A DNA stretch of 64,000 bases from Corynebacterium parakroppenstedtii (GTDB lineage Bacteria > Actinomycetota > Actinomycetes > Mycobacteriales > Mycobacteriaceae), in the NCBI RefSeq assembly GCF_019754935.1, contig NZ_JAGSOA010000003.1, positions 1-64,000 of the forward strand, written 5' to 3'. Of this stretch, positions 8,866 to 16,878 are shown one piece after another (position 1 is the stretch's first letter; the number at the start of each line of letters is the position of its first letter). A program made the position numbers and the translations under genes. The notes under the pieces are model-generated. The model searched no databases and was not told the DNA's origin. It worked only from the letters and a program-made list of their open reading frames with translations.

Positions 8866-9895
8866 GAGTACGGCTCCCCCTCCCCTGCTTGACCAACAGA
8901 GCGATGAACAACGGGACACCCACGAGGGCCGTGATGACGCCCACGGGAATCTCGACAGGCGCAGCAACCGTTCTGCCCAGGGCGTCGACCCAAACCAACA
9001 GAATGGCACCCAGAGCAGCAGAGACAGGAAGTACCCGGCGGTGTCCGGTTCCCACAATCAGCCGAGCGGCATGTGGAAGGACCAGGCCGACGAAGCCAAT
9101 CGCCCCGGAACTGGACACGATCGTCGCGGCTAAAAGGGAGGCGACGCCAATAACCACCATGCGGACACGCTTGACGTTGATGCCCAGTGACGCCGCGCTA
9201 TCGGCGCCGAAGGTGAAGGCGTCTAGCGCCGTCGAATGACAAAAGAACACCACGAAGCTGACCGCGAAGATGGAAGCGCTGAGAGCCACTGTCTGCCAGG
9301 ATGAACTAGCCAAAGACCCCAACATCCAAAACAACACTCCACGTGTGGTGTTCGCGTCCGCGGAAAGCATGATGAGAAAACTAGTGAGAGCGGAGAAGAG
9401 CTGAGTAATGGCAACCCCCGCGAGAATAATGTTGTGGTTACCATTCCCCGCCGCCCACGCGAGAAGAAGGACAAGCGAAAACGCCGCTAGTGCTCCCACG
9501 AAAGCTCCCGACGCCATCACAAATGACGCCGCCGTCGAGGCAGTAAGAACGACCACCACAGCCCCAGCCGAAGCTCCAGAACTGATACCAAGCAGGTAGG
9601 GGTCGGCCAAACCATTGCGCAACAAAGACTGCAGGACGGCACCACATATAGAGAGTGCAGCACCTGCTACCGCAGCCAGCAATGCGCGTGGCATCCGCAA
9701 TTCCCAAATTGCGTTTTGCTCTAAAAGAGTGACCCCTTCGGGCGTCGAACTAAGTCCTAGTTTGAAAGCGACAACTCGCCATGCATCGGTCATCGAAACA
9801 CTCAATGGCCCCAACGTTATAGAAAATAAAATTGAGACAAAGAGAGCTACCAGCGATGCGCCAACGAGAACCCAGAGTTTGACTGTCGAGGTCAC
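8858..9895 (-). CDS. FecCD-family iron-chelate ABC permease
   Basis: This 345-residue permease has about nine to ten membrane helices and the FecCD signatures WELRMPRALLAAVAGAALSI, RNGLADPYLLGISSGASAG and GAIGFVGLVLPHAARLIVG. It starts with GTG at 9895, overlapping the stop codon of the binding-protein gene as GTGA, which indicates translational coupling. It forms the membrane channel with the ATPase encoded next. A single permease gene suggests a homodimer. Confidence 0.93.
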   Translation of the reverse strand: MTSTVKLWVLVGASLVALFVSILFSITLGPLSVSMTDAWRVVAFKLGLSSTPEGVTLLEQNAIWELRMPRALLAAVAGAALSICGAVLQSLLRNGLADPYLLGISSGASAGAVVVVLTASTAASFVMASGAFVGALAAFSLVLLLAWAAGNGNHNIILAGVAITQLFSALTSFLIMLSADANTTRGVLFWMLGSLASSSWQTVALSASIFAVSFVVFFCHSTALDAFTFGADSAASLGINVKRVRMVVIGVASLLAATIVSSSGAIGFVGLVLPHAARLIVGTGHRRVLPVSAALGAILLVWVDALGRTVAAPVEIPVGVITALVGVPLFIALLVKQGRGSRTHV

Positions 9896-11115
9896 TCTTC
9901 TTTCTTCCCCTGTTCTGATGGGGGATTGTCCGCTGAGGAGCCCTGACCATCATTCTGATTGCCATCAGCAAGGGCATGAGCAACCTTTTCCATACCATCG
10001 ACGGTACGAATACCAGGGTTGAGGTCACCGCCGGCAACCACAATCAAGTGGTCATTCTTCACTGCATTCATATTCTTCGTGACCGGATTATTTTTAAGGA
10101 ATTTGATCTTTTCCTTCGCAGTCTCAGCAGTTTGCTGTTTACGAGTGAGGTCTCCCACAACGAGATAATCGGGGTCTTTCGCGGCTATGGCTTCCCATCC
10201 AATTTGTGGCCATTCTTCCGAATTATCCTCAAACACGTTCTTGAGCCCGAGCTGGTCAGCAATAATCTGGGGCGCTCCTTTACCCCCTGCCATGTAAGGG
10301 CTTTCTGAATTGGCAAACCAAAAGGCTACAGACGTCCCGGAAGGAATGTCTTTACTTGAAGAGCTGAGGTTGGCAATGCGGTCCTCTAATTTCTTTTGGA
10401 GCTCATCACCTGCGGCTTTGTCACCCATGATCTCGGCGAGATCGTGAATATCTGTATAGATATCAGACATCCGGAGTTTTTCTTTCCGACCACCGTCGCC
10501 ATTATCACCCGGCTTATCCGACTTCGTGCATTCCGTGTGATCGAGATATGCCGGTACACCGACCTTCTTATAGCTCTCGTAACTTCCGGAACCACTATCA
10601 GCCAACGTTTGCGCAAATGTCGCGGCTACAAAATCCGGGTTTTGATCGAGAACTGTCTCCATCGAGGCGTTGTTATCGGATAAACGTTTGATCTTGTCAT
10701 TGGCAGCCTTGAGATTATCCAAAATAGGATCGGTCCAGGTCGCTGTACCAACAACTCGATCACCGAAGCCCATTGACAATAATTCCTCGGTCACACCTTG
10801 GTTTAAAGCAACGACGCGTTCAGGTTTTTGCTTAATCTCCAAATCCCGGCCACAATTCTTCAGGGTAACCGGATAGTCTCCCGATTGATCCCCCTTCGAC
10901 GAAGCGCTATCCGATGCTGACTTTTCTGCATCATTTGAGGATTCATTTCCCGACTGACAACCGGCCACTCCCAGCATGGTTACCGACGCGAGAATAGCCA
11001 CGCTCAATCCGCGTTTCCGCGTTATTCGGCGATTGCTTGGTGATTGGCTTGCAAGTGTTGGAGTCCTCCACGAATGGTCAAAACCAGAGTGGGAAAAGAG
11101 TGAGAAACCGCGCAT
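9892..11115 (-). CDS. iron/siderophore-type ABC substrate-binding lipoprotein
   Basis: This secreted lipoprotein captures the iron chelate for the FecCD importer encoded downstream. From the ATG at 11115 (GAGAGGA about nine bases upstream) it has 407 residues: a basic N-region, the hydrophobic stretch LSVAILASVTMLGVAGC with a lipobox (LGVAGC), a Ser/Asp-rich linker, then a TroA/FepB-type fold with PERVVALNQGVTEELLSMG and the closing DPDYLVVGD region. The N-terminal part before the signal is unusually long, so a later start is possible. I see no convincing DtxR box upstream. Confidence 0.88.
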   Translation of the reverse strand: MRGFSLFSHSGFDHSWRTPTLASQSPSNRRITRKRGLSVAILASVTMLGVAGCQSGNESSNDAEKSASDSASSKGDQSGDYPVTLKNCGRDLEIKQKPERVVALNQGVTEELLSMGFGDRVVGTATWTDPILDNLKAANDKIKRLSDNNASMETVLDQNPDFVAATFAQTLADSGSGSYESYKKVGVPAYLDHTECTKSDKPGDNGDGGRKEKLRMSDIYTDIHDLAEIMGDKAAGDELQKKLEDRIANLSSSSKDIPSGTSVAFWFANSESPYMAGGKGAPQIIADQLGLKNVFEDNSEEWPQIGWEAIAAKDPDYLVVGDLTRKQQTAETAKEKIKFLKNNPVTKNMNAVKNDHLIVVAGGDLNPGIRTVDGMEKVAHALADGNQNDGQGSSADNPPSEQGKKEE

Positions 11116-11423
11116 GGAAAAACTATCCTCTCTACCTAAACGCGAGATATCGAAGCTCACGGCTAGCCTTCCAAGGCAAAACGCGGTATCCGGACTTAAC
11201 GCAAAATAGCGTGTCACCGTTGCGCGTCAGTTGCAGATTCGCACTGCATTCCCCGCATTTCCCAGTTTGATGGCTATCCGTCTACAGGTAGCTTACGGTA
11301 GAGCTTCCCAACTACCCATTTATGCAGGAGAAACACGGCGATACTGGGGAGATATATTCGGGGTTATACGGGTTATACGACGGCGGCCTCTACGACAGCG
11401 ATGCTGCTGGTCCCCGGAATGCG
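11116..11423. other. region upstream of the ABC importer operon
   Basis: This 308-bp stretch holds the ribosome site of the binding-protein gene and a short direct repeat GGTTATACGGGTTATACGA near 11362-11380. No gene is evident. Confidence 0.5.
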
Positions 11424-11450
11424 AAAACGGCCGGACACAAAGTCCGGCCG
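11424..11450 (-). terminator. terminator after tRNA-Asp
   Basis: Perfect nine-base arms CGGCCGGAC/GTCCGGCCG with a five-base loop are followed on the minus strand by TTTT. It sits ten bases past the tRNA-Asp 3' end. Confidence 0.85.
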
Positions 11451-11459
11451 AAATAAATG

Positions 11460-11533
11460 CGACCCTGACGGGACTTGAACCCGCGACCTCCGCCGTGACA
11501 GGGCGGCGCGCTAACCAACTGCGCCACAGGGCC
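11460..11533 (-). tRNA. tRNA-Asp (anticodon GTC)
   Basis: This is a 74-nt cloverleaf on the minus strand: acceptor GGCCCTG/CAGGGTC with discriminator G (usual for tRNA-Asp), D-arm GCGC/GCGC, anticodon loop CTGTCAC, and T-arm GCGGG-TTCAAGT-CCCGT. Confidence 0.97.
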
Positions 11534-11854
11534 ATCAACACGTCTATTAAAAGAGTGCCGATTGCGTTGAGTAGCTCTCTCGGGGAGCCGCTCGAACGTG
11601 TTAGAACTCTACACAGAACACAGAATGTCCACAAATCACCACGTCAAGACCGTTTTCTGTAAGAAAACAGCGCGAAAAAATGCCCTAAACCGTCACGGGG
11701 TCACCGGAGGTCCCCGAAACCTACGCAACCGTCAATTAAGGATGAGGGTTTTATCCCCATTCGGGGGATATCTGGGCCTGTCTGACCTCGACCGATGCGA
11801 CGGTTACCAATTGATAATATTTTTTAGGGTCCCAGCTACCGCATAATATTTGGC
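11534..11854. other. region upstream of glpT
   Basis: A TAATAT -10-like hexamer at 11844-11849 ends only five bases before the glpT GTG, so the glpT transcript may be leaderless. A second TAATAT lies at about 11815. No gene is supported in this 321-bp stretch. Confidence 0.45.
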
Positions 11855-13330
11855 GTGTCACAAGAGAAAACGGCGCGTCAATTATCCTTCCACGCGCTCC
11901 CACCACAACCCCTGCTCCCCGCAGACGAAATCGCCCATAAATATCCTCGGCTCCGTCTGCAAGTATTCATGGGGATATTCATAGGATATGCAGGCTTTTA
12001 CCTGGTACGAAACAACATTTCGCCAGTCGCCGCACTGATCAAGAACGACGACATCCTCGATACGGTCGCCATCGGCATTATTGCCAACGCCGTCTATATC
12101 TCGTACGGCCTCTCCAAGTTCATGATGGCTACACTGTCTGACCGCGCGAACGCACGACTGTTCATGCCACTCGGCCTCGCTTTATCAGGCGTCACCAACA
12201 TCCTGCTGGGAACCATCCCCGCCCTCCATGCCACGGTGGCCATCTTCACCCTCGTCATGTTCATCAACGGGTGGTTCCAGGGCATGGGTTGGCCTCCGTC
12301 CGGCCGCGCCCTCGTACATTGGTTTTCGACGACAGAGCGCGGGTGGAAAACGGCGATTTGGAACTGCGCTCACAACGTGGGCGGCGCTGGCGTCGGTATC
12401 TCGATCGCATGGGCATTGTCCATCACCGGAAACCAATGGCAATCAGCGTTTTGGCTCCCGGGCATTATCTCGCTCATTGTCGCTCTTATTGCTTTCCTAT
12501 TAATTAGAGACACTCCTGAGTCCGAAGGTCTCCCTCCCATTGAGGAGTACCGAAACGATCCGGCCAAAACCGAAGCAATCGACGACAGCGAGATCGCAAA
12601 CCAGTCGACCTTCACCATCATTTGGCGCCACATTTTGACCAATCGCGTCATGGTGCTCCTAGCTCTGGCCAACATCTTTATCTACGTCCTGCGTTACGGA
12701 ATCCTCAGCTGGACACCCGTGTATCTCCATGACATCCACGGAGCTAGCCTCAACGGCTCGATCGCCGGATTCTCAACCTTCGAAATTGCCGGAATTATTG
12801 GCACCCTCATCTGTGGCTGGGTCACGGATAAAATCTTCCGCGGATATCGCACAAGTACCGGAATTCTCTTCCTCGGTGCAGTTGCTCTGTGCACCCTTAC
12901 TTACTGGCTCGTCCCCCATAACTCACCCTTGTGGATTCCTCTGCTGTTAGTCAGCCTCATCGGCGGACTGATCTACGGACCCGTTATGCTGATCGGACTT
13001 CAAGCCATCGACCTCGCCCCACGAAATATTGCGGGCACGGCGGCTGGATTCACTGGGCTCATGGGATACGTCGTTGGTGCAACGCTTGCCTCCACAGGAA
13101 TCGGCTTTATCATCAAGCACTGGGGATGGAATGTCACTTTCATCTTCCTGCTGGTCTGTGCCTTCATCGCAATTGCCCTTATCGCCGGCGTCGGCAAGGA
13201 CGAGAAATTGCTGATGGAGCATCACTCCAAGGCCAACGTGCCCCCGGCCGACGCGACTGACACAACCGACACGACCGAAGCAACTGCCAACAGCACTACC
13301 GCGCAGAGTAACGACGAAGGAGCCAAGTAA
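11855..13330 (+). CDS. glpT: glycerol-3-phosphate/organophosphate MFS transporter GlpT
   Basis: This inner-membrane antiporter takes up glycerol-3-phosphate in exchange for phosphate. It has twelve membrane segments and the GlpT/UhpT signature INGWFQGMGWPPSGRALVHW (about residues 130-149). The 491-residue length includes a hydrophilic tail rich in Thr/Asp/Ala. The start is GTG without a Shine-Dalgarno sequence, consistent with leaderless initiation behind a close TAATAT. Its stop codon shares one base with the glpQ start (TAATG), so transporter and phosphodiesterase form one operon. Confidence 0.93.
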   Translation: MSQEKTARQLSFHALPPQPLLPADEIAHKYPRLRLQVFMGIFIGYAGFYLVRNNISPVAALIKNDDILDTVAIGIIANAVYISYGLSKFMMATLSDRANARLFMPLGLALSGVTNILLGTIPALHATVAIFTLVMFINGWFQGMGWPPSGRALVHWFSTTERGWKTAIWNCAHNVGGAGVGISIAWALSITGNQWQSAFWLPGIISLIVALIAFLLIRDTPESEGLPPIEEYRNDPAKTEAIDDSEIANQSTFTIIWRHILTNRVMVLLALANIFIYVLRYGILSWTPVYLHDIHGASLNGSIAGFSTFEIAGIIGTLICGWVTDKIFRGYRTSTGILFLGAVALCTLTYWLVPHNSPLWIPLLLVSLIGGLIYGPVMLIGLQAIDLAPRNIAGTAAGFTGLMGYVVGATLASTGIGFIIKHWGWNVTFIFLLVCAFIAIALIAGVGKDEKLLMEHHSKANVPPADATDTTDTTEATANSTTAQSNDEGAK

Positions 13331-14415
13331 TGAGAACTCCCCGAGCACGGATCTACACCGCAGCACTTTTGCTCACAGCCGTCGGGTCGCTAGCAGCATG
13401 CAGCAGCTCTGACAACGACAATGACACCTCCAGCGCCACGTCGGCAACATCAGGATCGACGACACAGTCCGCAGAGAAGACCAGCGGAAACCACGTCGAC
13501 CTCGCAAGTTTTGACCTTCAGGCACACCGCGGTGGCCGTGGTGAGAACACCGAAGAGTCCAAACAAGCTTTTGAAACGGCGATCGATGAAGGCGCGCGCA
13601 CTCTCGAAATGGACATTGTCCTTACGAAGGACGGCGTGCCGGCGGTGTGGCACGATCCAAAAATCGAGGACGAGAAATGCTCTGACACCCAACCCGCCAC
13701 ACCTGATGATCCGCAGTTCCCGTACGTCGGCAAAAATGTTCATGATCTGACGTGGGATCAAATCAGCACGCTGAAGTGTGACAAAAAGCTCGCTGATTTT
13801 CCTGATCAGAAGGTGGCCCCCGATAACCACATTCTGAAGCTCAACGACGTTTTTGATCTCGTTAAAGAAAAAGGGGCCGACGTCCGCTACAACATCGAAA
13901 CGAAGATTGAGGCGGATAAGCGGGAAGTCTCTGCGCCCCCGGAAGAATTCGTCTCAACCATCATGGGTGTTGTTGACCAATACAGCGTTCGCGACAAAGT
14001 GACCATCCAAAGTTTCGACTGGCGGTCACTCAAACTCCTGAAAGAACAGCAGCCCGACGTCACCTTGGCCGCGTTGTACGACGAGACCACGTGGAAAAAA
14101 AATTCACCGTGGCTAGCCGATTACACCTACGAGGAGTACGACGGTGATGCTCTGAAGGCGGTCCAGGCGCTCGGAGCTCAGATCACGTCGCCTGGCTATG
14201 CGCAGCCCTACGACACCAAGGTCGGCGACAAGGACTTTCATCCCGTCGCAGACCGCGACTATGTGGAAAAAGCGCACGGGATGAATATCAAAGTTCTCCC
14301 CTGGACGGTCAACGATAAAGAGACCATCAAATACTTTATCGATAACGCGGGCGTCGACGGGCTTATCACCGATTACCCGAAACGAGGAGTGGAGGTCCTT
14401 AAAGAGCTCTCGTAG
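13330..14415 (+). CDS. glpQ: glycerophosphoryl diester phosphodiesterase, lipoprotein GlpQ
   Basis: It hydrolyses glycerophosphodiesters outside the cell to glycerol-3-phosphate, which GlpT then imports. It starts with a lipoprotein signal (TAALLLTAVGSLAAC, lipobox LAAC, cysteine near residue 24) and a Ser/Thr-rich linker. The GDPD domain follows: LQAHRGGRGENTEES with the catalytic HR, LEMDIVLTKDG with the metal-binding E-x-D, and WHDP with the second catalytic His. The 361-residue length is normal. It is translationally coupled to glpT and followed by a strong terminator. Confidence 0.95.
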   Translation: MRTPRARIYTAALLLTAVGSLAACSSSDNDNDTSSATSATSGSTTQSAEKTSGNHVDLASFDLQAHRGGRGENTEESKQAFETAIDEGARTLEMDIVLTKDGVPAVWHDPKIEDEKCSDTQPATPDDPQFPYVGKNVHDLTWDQISTLKCDKKLADFPDQKVAPDNHILKLNDVFDLVKEKGADVRYNIETKIEADKREVSAPPEEFVSTIMGVVDQYSVRDKVTIQSFDWRSLKLLKEQQPDVTLAALYDETTWKKNSPWLADYTYEEYDGDALKAVQALGAQITSPGYAQPYDTKVGDKDFHPVADRDYVEKAHGMNIKVLPWTVNDKETIKYFIDNAGVDGLITDYPKRGVEVLKELS

Positions 14416-14433
14416 ATCGAGCCACCACGTATC

Positions 14434-14462
14434 CGCCCGGCTACTGTTTGCCGGGCGTTTTT
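14434..14462 (+). terminator. terminator of the glpT-glpQ operon
   Basis: Perfect eight-base arms CGCCCGGC/GCCGGGCG with an eight-base loop are followed by TTTTT, 18 bases after the glpQ stop. Confidence 0.9.
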
Positions 14463-14648
14463 CTGATTACCGGCAATTCGGGGCGGCAATGGGGGTTCGC
14501 GGCAACTCGCGGCTAGCGTGACCGACTTAGACACGGCCAACTACCTTCGCCCGGAACATCACTAAAAATAAATTCGATATACTTAGCCAAGTAACACACA
14601 CTCAGGATAGCAATGACTGCCCGTTACGGACGAGATGAGGTGAACTAG

Positions 14649-14819
14649 ATGTCCTCTTCGAAGACGATCTTATATCTAACTGTGATCGGTGGCGTGGTCG
14701 GTATTGTCGCCTGCTTCCTGTATGTCTTTGGTGTCGTTCCGAAAGAAGTCGGAGGAATTGGCCTACTTCTGGGAGGTATCTGTTCCATTGAGTTCAATAG
14801 AATTCGGAAAAGGTCATAA
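14649..14819 (+). CDS. small two-helix membrane protein
   Basis: This 56-residue protein begins at an ATG with GAGGTG eight bases upstream. It has two hydrophobic segments, ILYLTVIGGVVGIVACFLYV (residues 7-26) and a second around residues 35-47 (GGIGLLLGGICSI), and ends in a basic tail, NRIRKRS. I do not recognise the family. It precedes another membrane protein gene by 54 bases on the same strand, so the two may be cotranscribed. Confidence 0.65.
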   Translation: MSSSKTILYLTVIGGVVGIVACFLYVFGVVPKEVGGIGLLLGGICSIEFNRIRKRS

Positions 14820-14873
14820 ACGCAGGTCCGGCCGGTTAGCGACTAGGTTTTCGATATCAGGAGCGTACGGATT

Positions 14874-15314
14874 GTGTTTGACTACATCCCCGAGAAACAT
14901 GATCTCGACTCTCGCTACGTTGATTTTAAAGAAGTAAAAAGAACGAAATCCCGCGCTTACAAATTTACAGTGTGGAGTTCATGCCTCGGCGGACATAATT
15001 TCTTTCTTGGCCAATGGCTAGTGGGAACACTGCATTTCCTCTTTACCGCAGCTTTGGCTCCCATTTATGTGTTTATGGACTGGCAAACTCTTCTGGCCAC
15101 AATCATCATCGATGTTATGTGGTGTTATTACGGGGTCAAGAAAATCGCCTTATCCGACGAAGATGATCCCATGTATTCGGGTCACACACCAAAATGGTTC
15201 TTTCCCCTCATGGTGATTCACATGAACACTATTATCTGGGATTTTGACTTCTGGGCACGAAAACGTAAAAAGGCGGAGAAAGAGAACAAAAGCAAGGAAG
15301 ACGCCCAAGGATAG
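14874..15314 (+). CDS. TM2-like membrane protein
   Basis: The 146-residue product starts at GTG with AGGAG ten bases upstream. It has two to three hydrophobic segments. The stretch from CLGGHNFFLGQWLVGTLHFL through LLATIIIDVMWCYYGVKK resembles TM2-domain proteins (G-x-H-x-F-Y-L-G pattern followed by a D-x-x motif in the second helix). It ends with a Lys/Glu-rich tail. Function is unknown; it is the last chromosomal gene before the prophage edge. Confidence 0.7.
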   Translation: MFDYIPEKHDLDSRYVDFKEVKRTKSRAYKFTVWSSCLGGHNFFLGQWLVGTLHFLFTAALAPIYVFMDWQTLLATIIIDVMWCYYGVKKIALSDEDDPMYSGHTPKWFFPLMVIHMNTIIWDFDFWARKRKKAEKENKSKEDAQG

Positions 15315-15467
15315 ACCGTCCTGTACCAGCGAGTCGCGTTGACCGCCGGCTTTTACGTATCACAAGAGCGCTTTACGAAGCTTATACGCCGACCAGGGAG
15401 TGGACGGCCTGACTAAGATATAGCCAAAATGTAGTCAAGCGGGGCGAAGATCCCGACTTGACAAACG

Positions 15468-15507
15468 AAAAATACCCCCTGACCTGCAGTAACAGGTTGG
15501 GGGTTTT
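15468..15507. terminator. bidirectional terminator at the left prophage edge
   Basis: The stem at 15475-15486 pairs with 15493-15503 (one bulge, six-base loop), with TTTT on the plus side and A-rich sequence (T on the minus strand) on the other side. It can stop both the TM2-like gene and the minus-strand phage genes at 15756-16276. Confidence 0.75.
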
Positions 15508-15612
15508 GGTACTCTCAACGGGTTCGAACTTGAAAACCTGTATTTTCCACCCCGCTCTAACCAGGGAAAACACCAGCTCAAAGCGTGCACTAACCCCGCT
15601 AACTACCCCCGT

Positions 15613-15670
15613 AATCTACCAAAATCTACCAAAATTTAACAAACTCGTAGAGCCAAAATAGAGCCACAAA
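15613..15670. repeat. short tandem repeats, candidate integrase arm sites near attL
   Basis: AATCTACCAA occurs twice in tandem (15613-15632), and AGAGCCAAAAT/AGAGCCACAAA follow in tandem (15649-15670). Short repeats of this kind beside a prophage edge are typical of tyrosine-integrase arm sites. The core att sequence cannot be fixed because the right end is outside the window. Confidence 0.35.
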
Positions 15671-15755
15671 CACACTACCCCCGCCCCGAACCCCCTCGCA
15701 CCGTTAGAACACCAATTCGGACATAAAAAGAAGGGCTCGGCACAGACCAGACCCC

Positions 15756-15980
15756 CTACACAACAACTACTCTTCCGGCTGGTCTTTCTTCTTCCACTCT
15801 GTGAACGTCATGAACGGCGGCGGAGGGCAACTGCAAACCATGATCCACCGCCCACACCTCCAAGTTCCGGAACACCTCAGTAATCCACACGATGTACTTG
15901 CGCTGCTCACGCTCCGACTTTGATACACGCTCCAGCTCAGAGCGGAACTCGCTTGTGTCGCTCTGCCGGGCCTTATCCAT
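15756..15980 (-). CDS. small phage protein, unknown function
   Basis: This 74-residue hydrophilic protein starts at an ATG behind GAGGTAGGAAATAGCGAGG. The middle RKYIVWITEVFRNLEVWAVDHG looks like an amphipathic helix. It lies 29 bases downstream of a membrane protein gene on the same strand, and both run towards the bidirectional terminator at 15468-15507. Similar minus-strand gene pairs sit beside the attachment site of many prophages. I do not recognise its family. Confidence 0.5.
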   Translation of the reverse strand: MDKARQSDTSEFRSELERVSKSEREQRKYIVWITEVFRNLEVWAVDHGLQLPSAAVHDVHRVEEERPAGRVVVV

Positions 15981-16009
15981 CCTCGCTATTTCCTACCTCA
16001 GGTCAGCGA

Positions 16010-16276
16010 TTACCCGCGAGTGAATATCCTGCGCTTCTTACGCTCACACCGCCACCTAGCCAAAATGCCTAACGTCCCGAACTTCTCCGACAGAATCGCC
16101 GGGGTATCAAAGACAAGGAACAGGAAACCCACAAGAAACTGGCTGACCGGCTCTCCTTCACCCACCCACCGAGCACCTGCCGCGTCACCGCCATCTCCCT
16201 CTCTCCGCATCTGGGCACCATGGGACCTCAGCGCGAGCGTCACACACACCGACGCCCACAAACCAGTCAGCGCCAC
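16010..16276 (-). CDS. small phage membrane protein, unknown function
   Basis: From the GTG at 16276 this gives 88 residues with two hydrophobic stretches (ALTGLWASVCVTLAL at the N-terminus and VSQFLVGFLFLVFDTPAIL at about 44-62) and a strongly basic tail, RWRCERKKRRIFTRG. The frame stays open further upstream, but that part runs antisense into the terminase gene. No good ribosome site marks the start, so the start is uncertain. Confidence 0.45.
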   Translation of the reverse strand: MALTGLWASVCVTLALRSHGAQMRREGDGGDAAGARWVGEGEPVSQFLVGFLFLVFDTPAILSEKFGTLGILARWRCERKKRRIFTRG

Positions 16277-16291
16277 ATAAAACAAAGAAAG

Positions 16292-16319
16292 GGCCCCGGA
16301 CTGGAAACAATCCGGGGCC
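16292..16319. other. perfect inverted repeat upstream of the terminase genes
   Basis: GGCCCCGGA and TCCGGGGCC flank a ten-base loop. On the minus strand CTTTCTTTG follows, so it could be a terminator. Its place just before the terminase small subunit also makes it a candidate part of the packaging site. Confidence 0.5.
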
Positions 16320-16360
16320 ACAGTCCCCCCTAGCGCAGCTGCACTCTCAGCATAACACAC

Positions 16361-16366
16361 TATAAT
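16361..16366 (+). promoter_or_regulatory. TATAAT -10 element before the terminase operon
   Basis: A perfect TATAAT lies 45 bases before the small terminase ATG. No good -35 hexamer is seen. It is a plausible start of the late transcript. Confidence 0.4.
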
Positions 16367-16410
16367 CGAACATGCATACGATACTATTAACGCTAGACGG
16401 GGGTAACACC

Positions 16411-16875
16411 ATGCCAGGACGAGGACCAGCACCGAAAAACCCAAACTCACGTGCGAGAAGAAACGAACAAAACATTCCGCAACGGGAAATCGTTGTCTCC
16501 TTTGTCCCCCAACCCGCACTCGAAGACATCTACGGAGACACCAACCCGGCAACACAACAACCCTGGACAGACCAAACACTCCAATTCTGGGACACCCTCG
16601 CCACCTTCCCACCACTCAAGACACAAGGCCTCCAACAAACACAATGGCTCGACCTTGCCCGCACCATGGTCATCGACGACGCATTCAACCGAGGCGACAC
16701 CCGGCTAGGCCCAGAACGACGACTACAACTCGCCCAATACGGCATCACACCCGACAGCCTGGCACGCCACCGCATCACCATGGCCACCGCTGACGAAGCA
16801 GAAGACAAACGCCGCGCCTCCCGCGCCGCCGCCGACGTCCGAGGCCGCTACCGCAGCCTGAAAGCAGTTGACTAA
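16411..16875 (+). CDS. terS: phage terminase small subunit
   Basis: The small subunit recognises viral DNA and loads the large subunit for packaging. I start it at the ATG at 16411 behind a G5 tract (154 residues) rather than at an earlier ATG, because MPGRGPAPKNPNSRARRNE is the usual beginning of this family in actinophages. The central FWDTLATFPPLKTQGLQQTQ region and the C-terminal helical RRASRAAADVRGRYRSLKA are typical. It is followed three bases later by the large subunit. Confidence 0.88.
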   Translation: MPGRGPAPKNPNSRARRNEQNIPQREIVVSFVPQPALEDIYGDTNPATQQPWTDQTLQFWDTLATFPPLKTQGLQQTQWLDLARTMVIDDAFNRGDTRLGPERRLQLAQYGITPDSLARHRITMATADEAEDKRRASRAAADVRGRYRSLKAVD

Positions 16876-16878
16876 CTC

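Noticed and set aside
11116-11240. DtxR-type iron box upstream of the ABC importer operon
   Set aside because: GGCTAGCC at about 11160 is palindromic, but the flanks do not match the TTAGGTTAG consensus well enough.
16281-16615. Minus-strand extension of the 16010-16276 membrane protein up to 16615
   Set aside because: It would run antisense through the terminase small subunit gene and across its promoter and hairpin.
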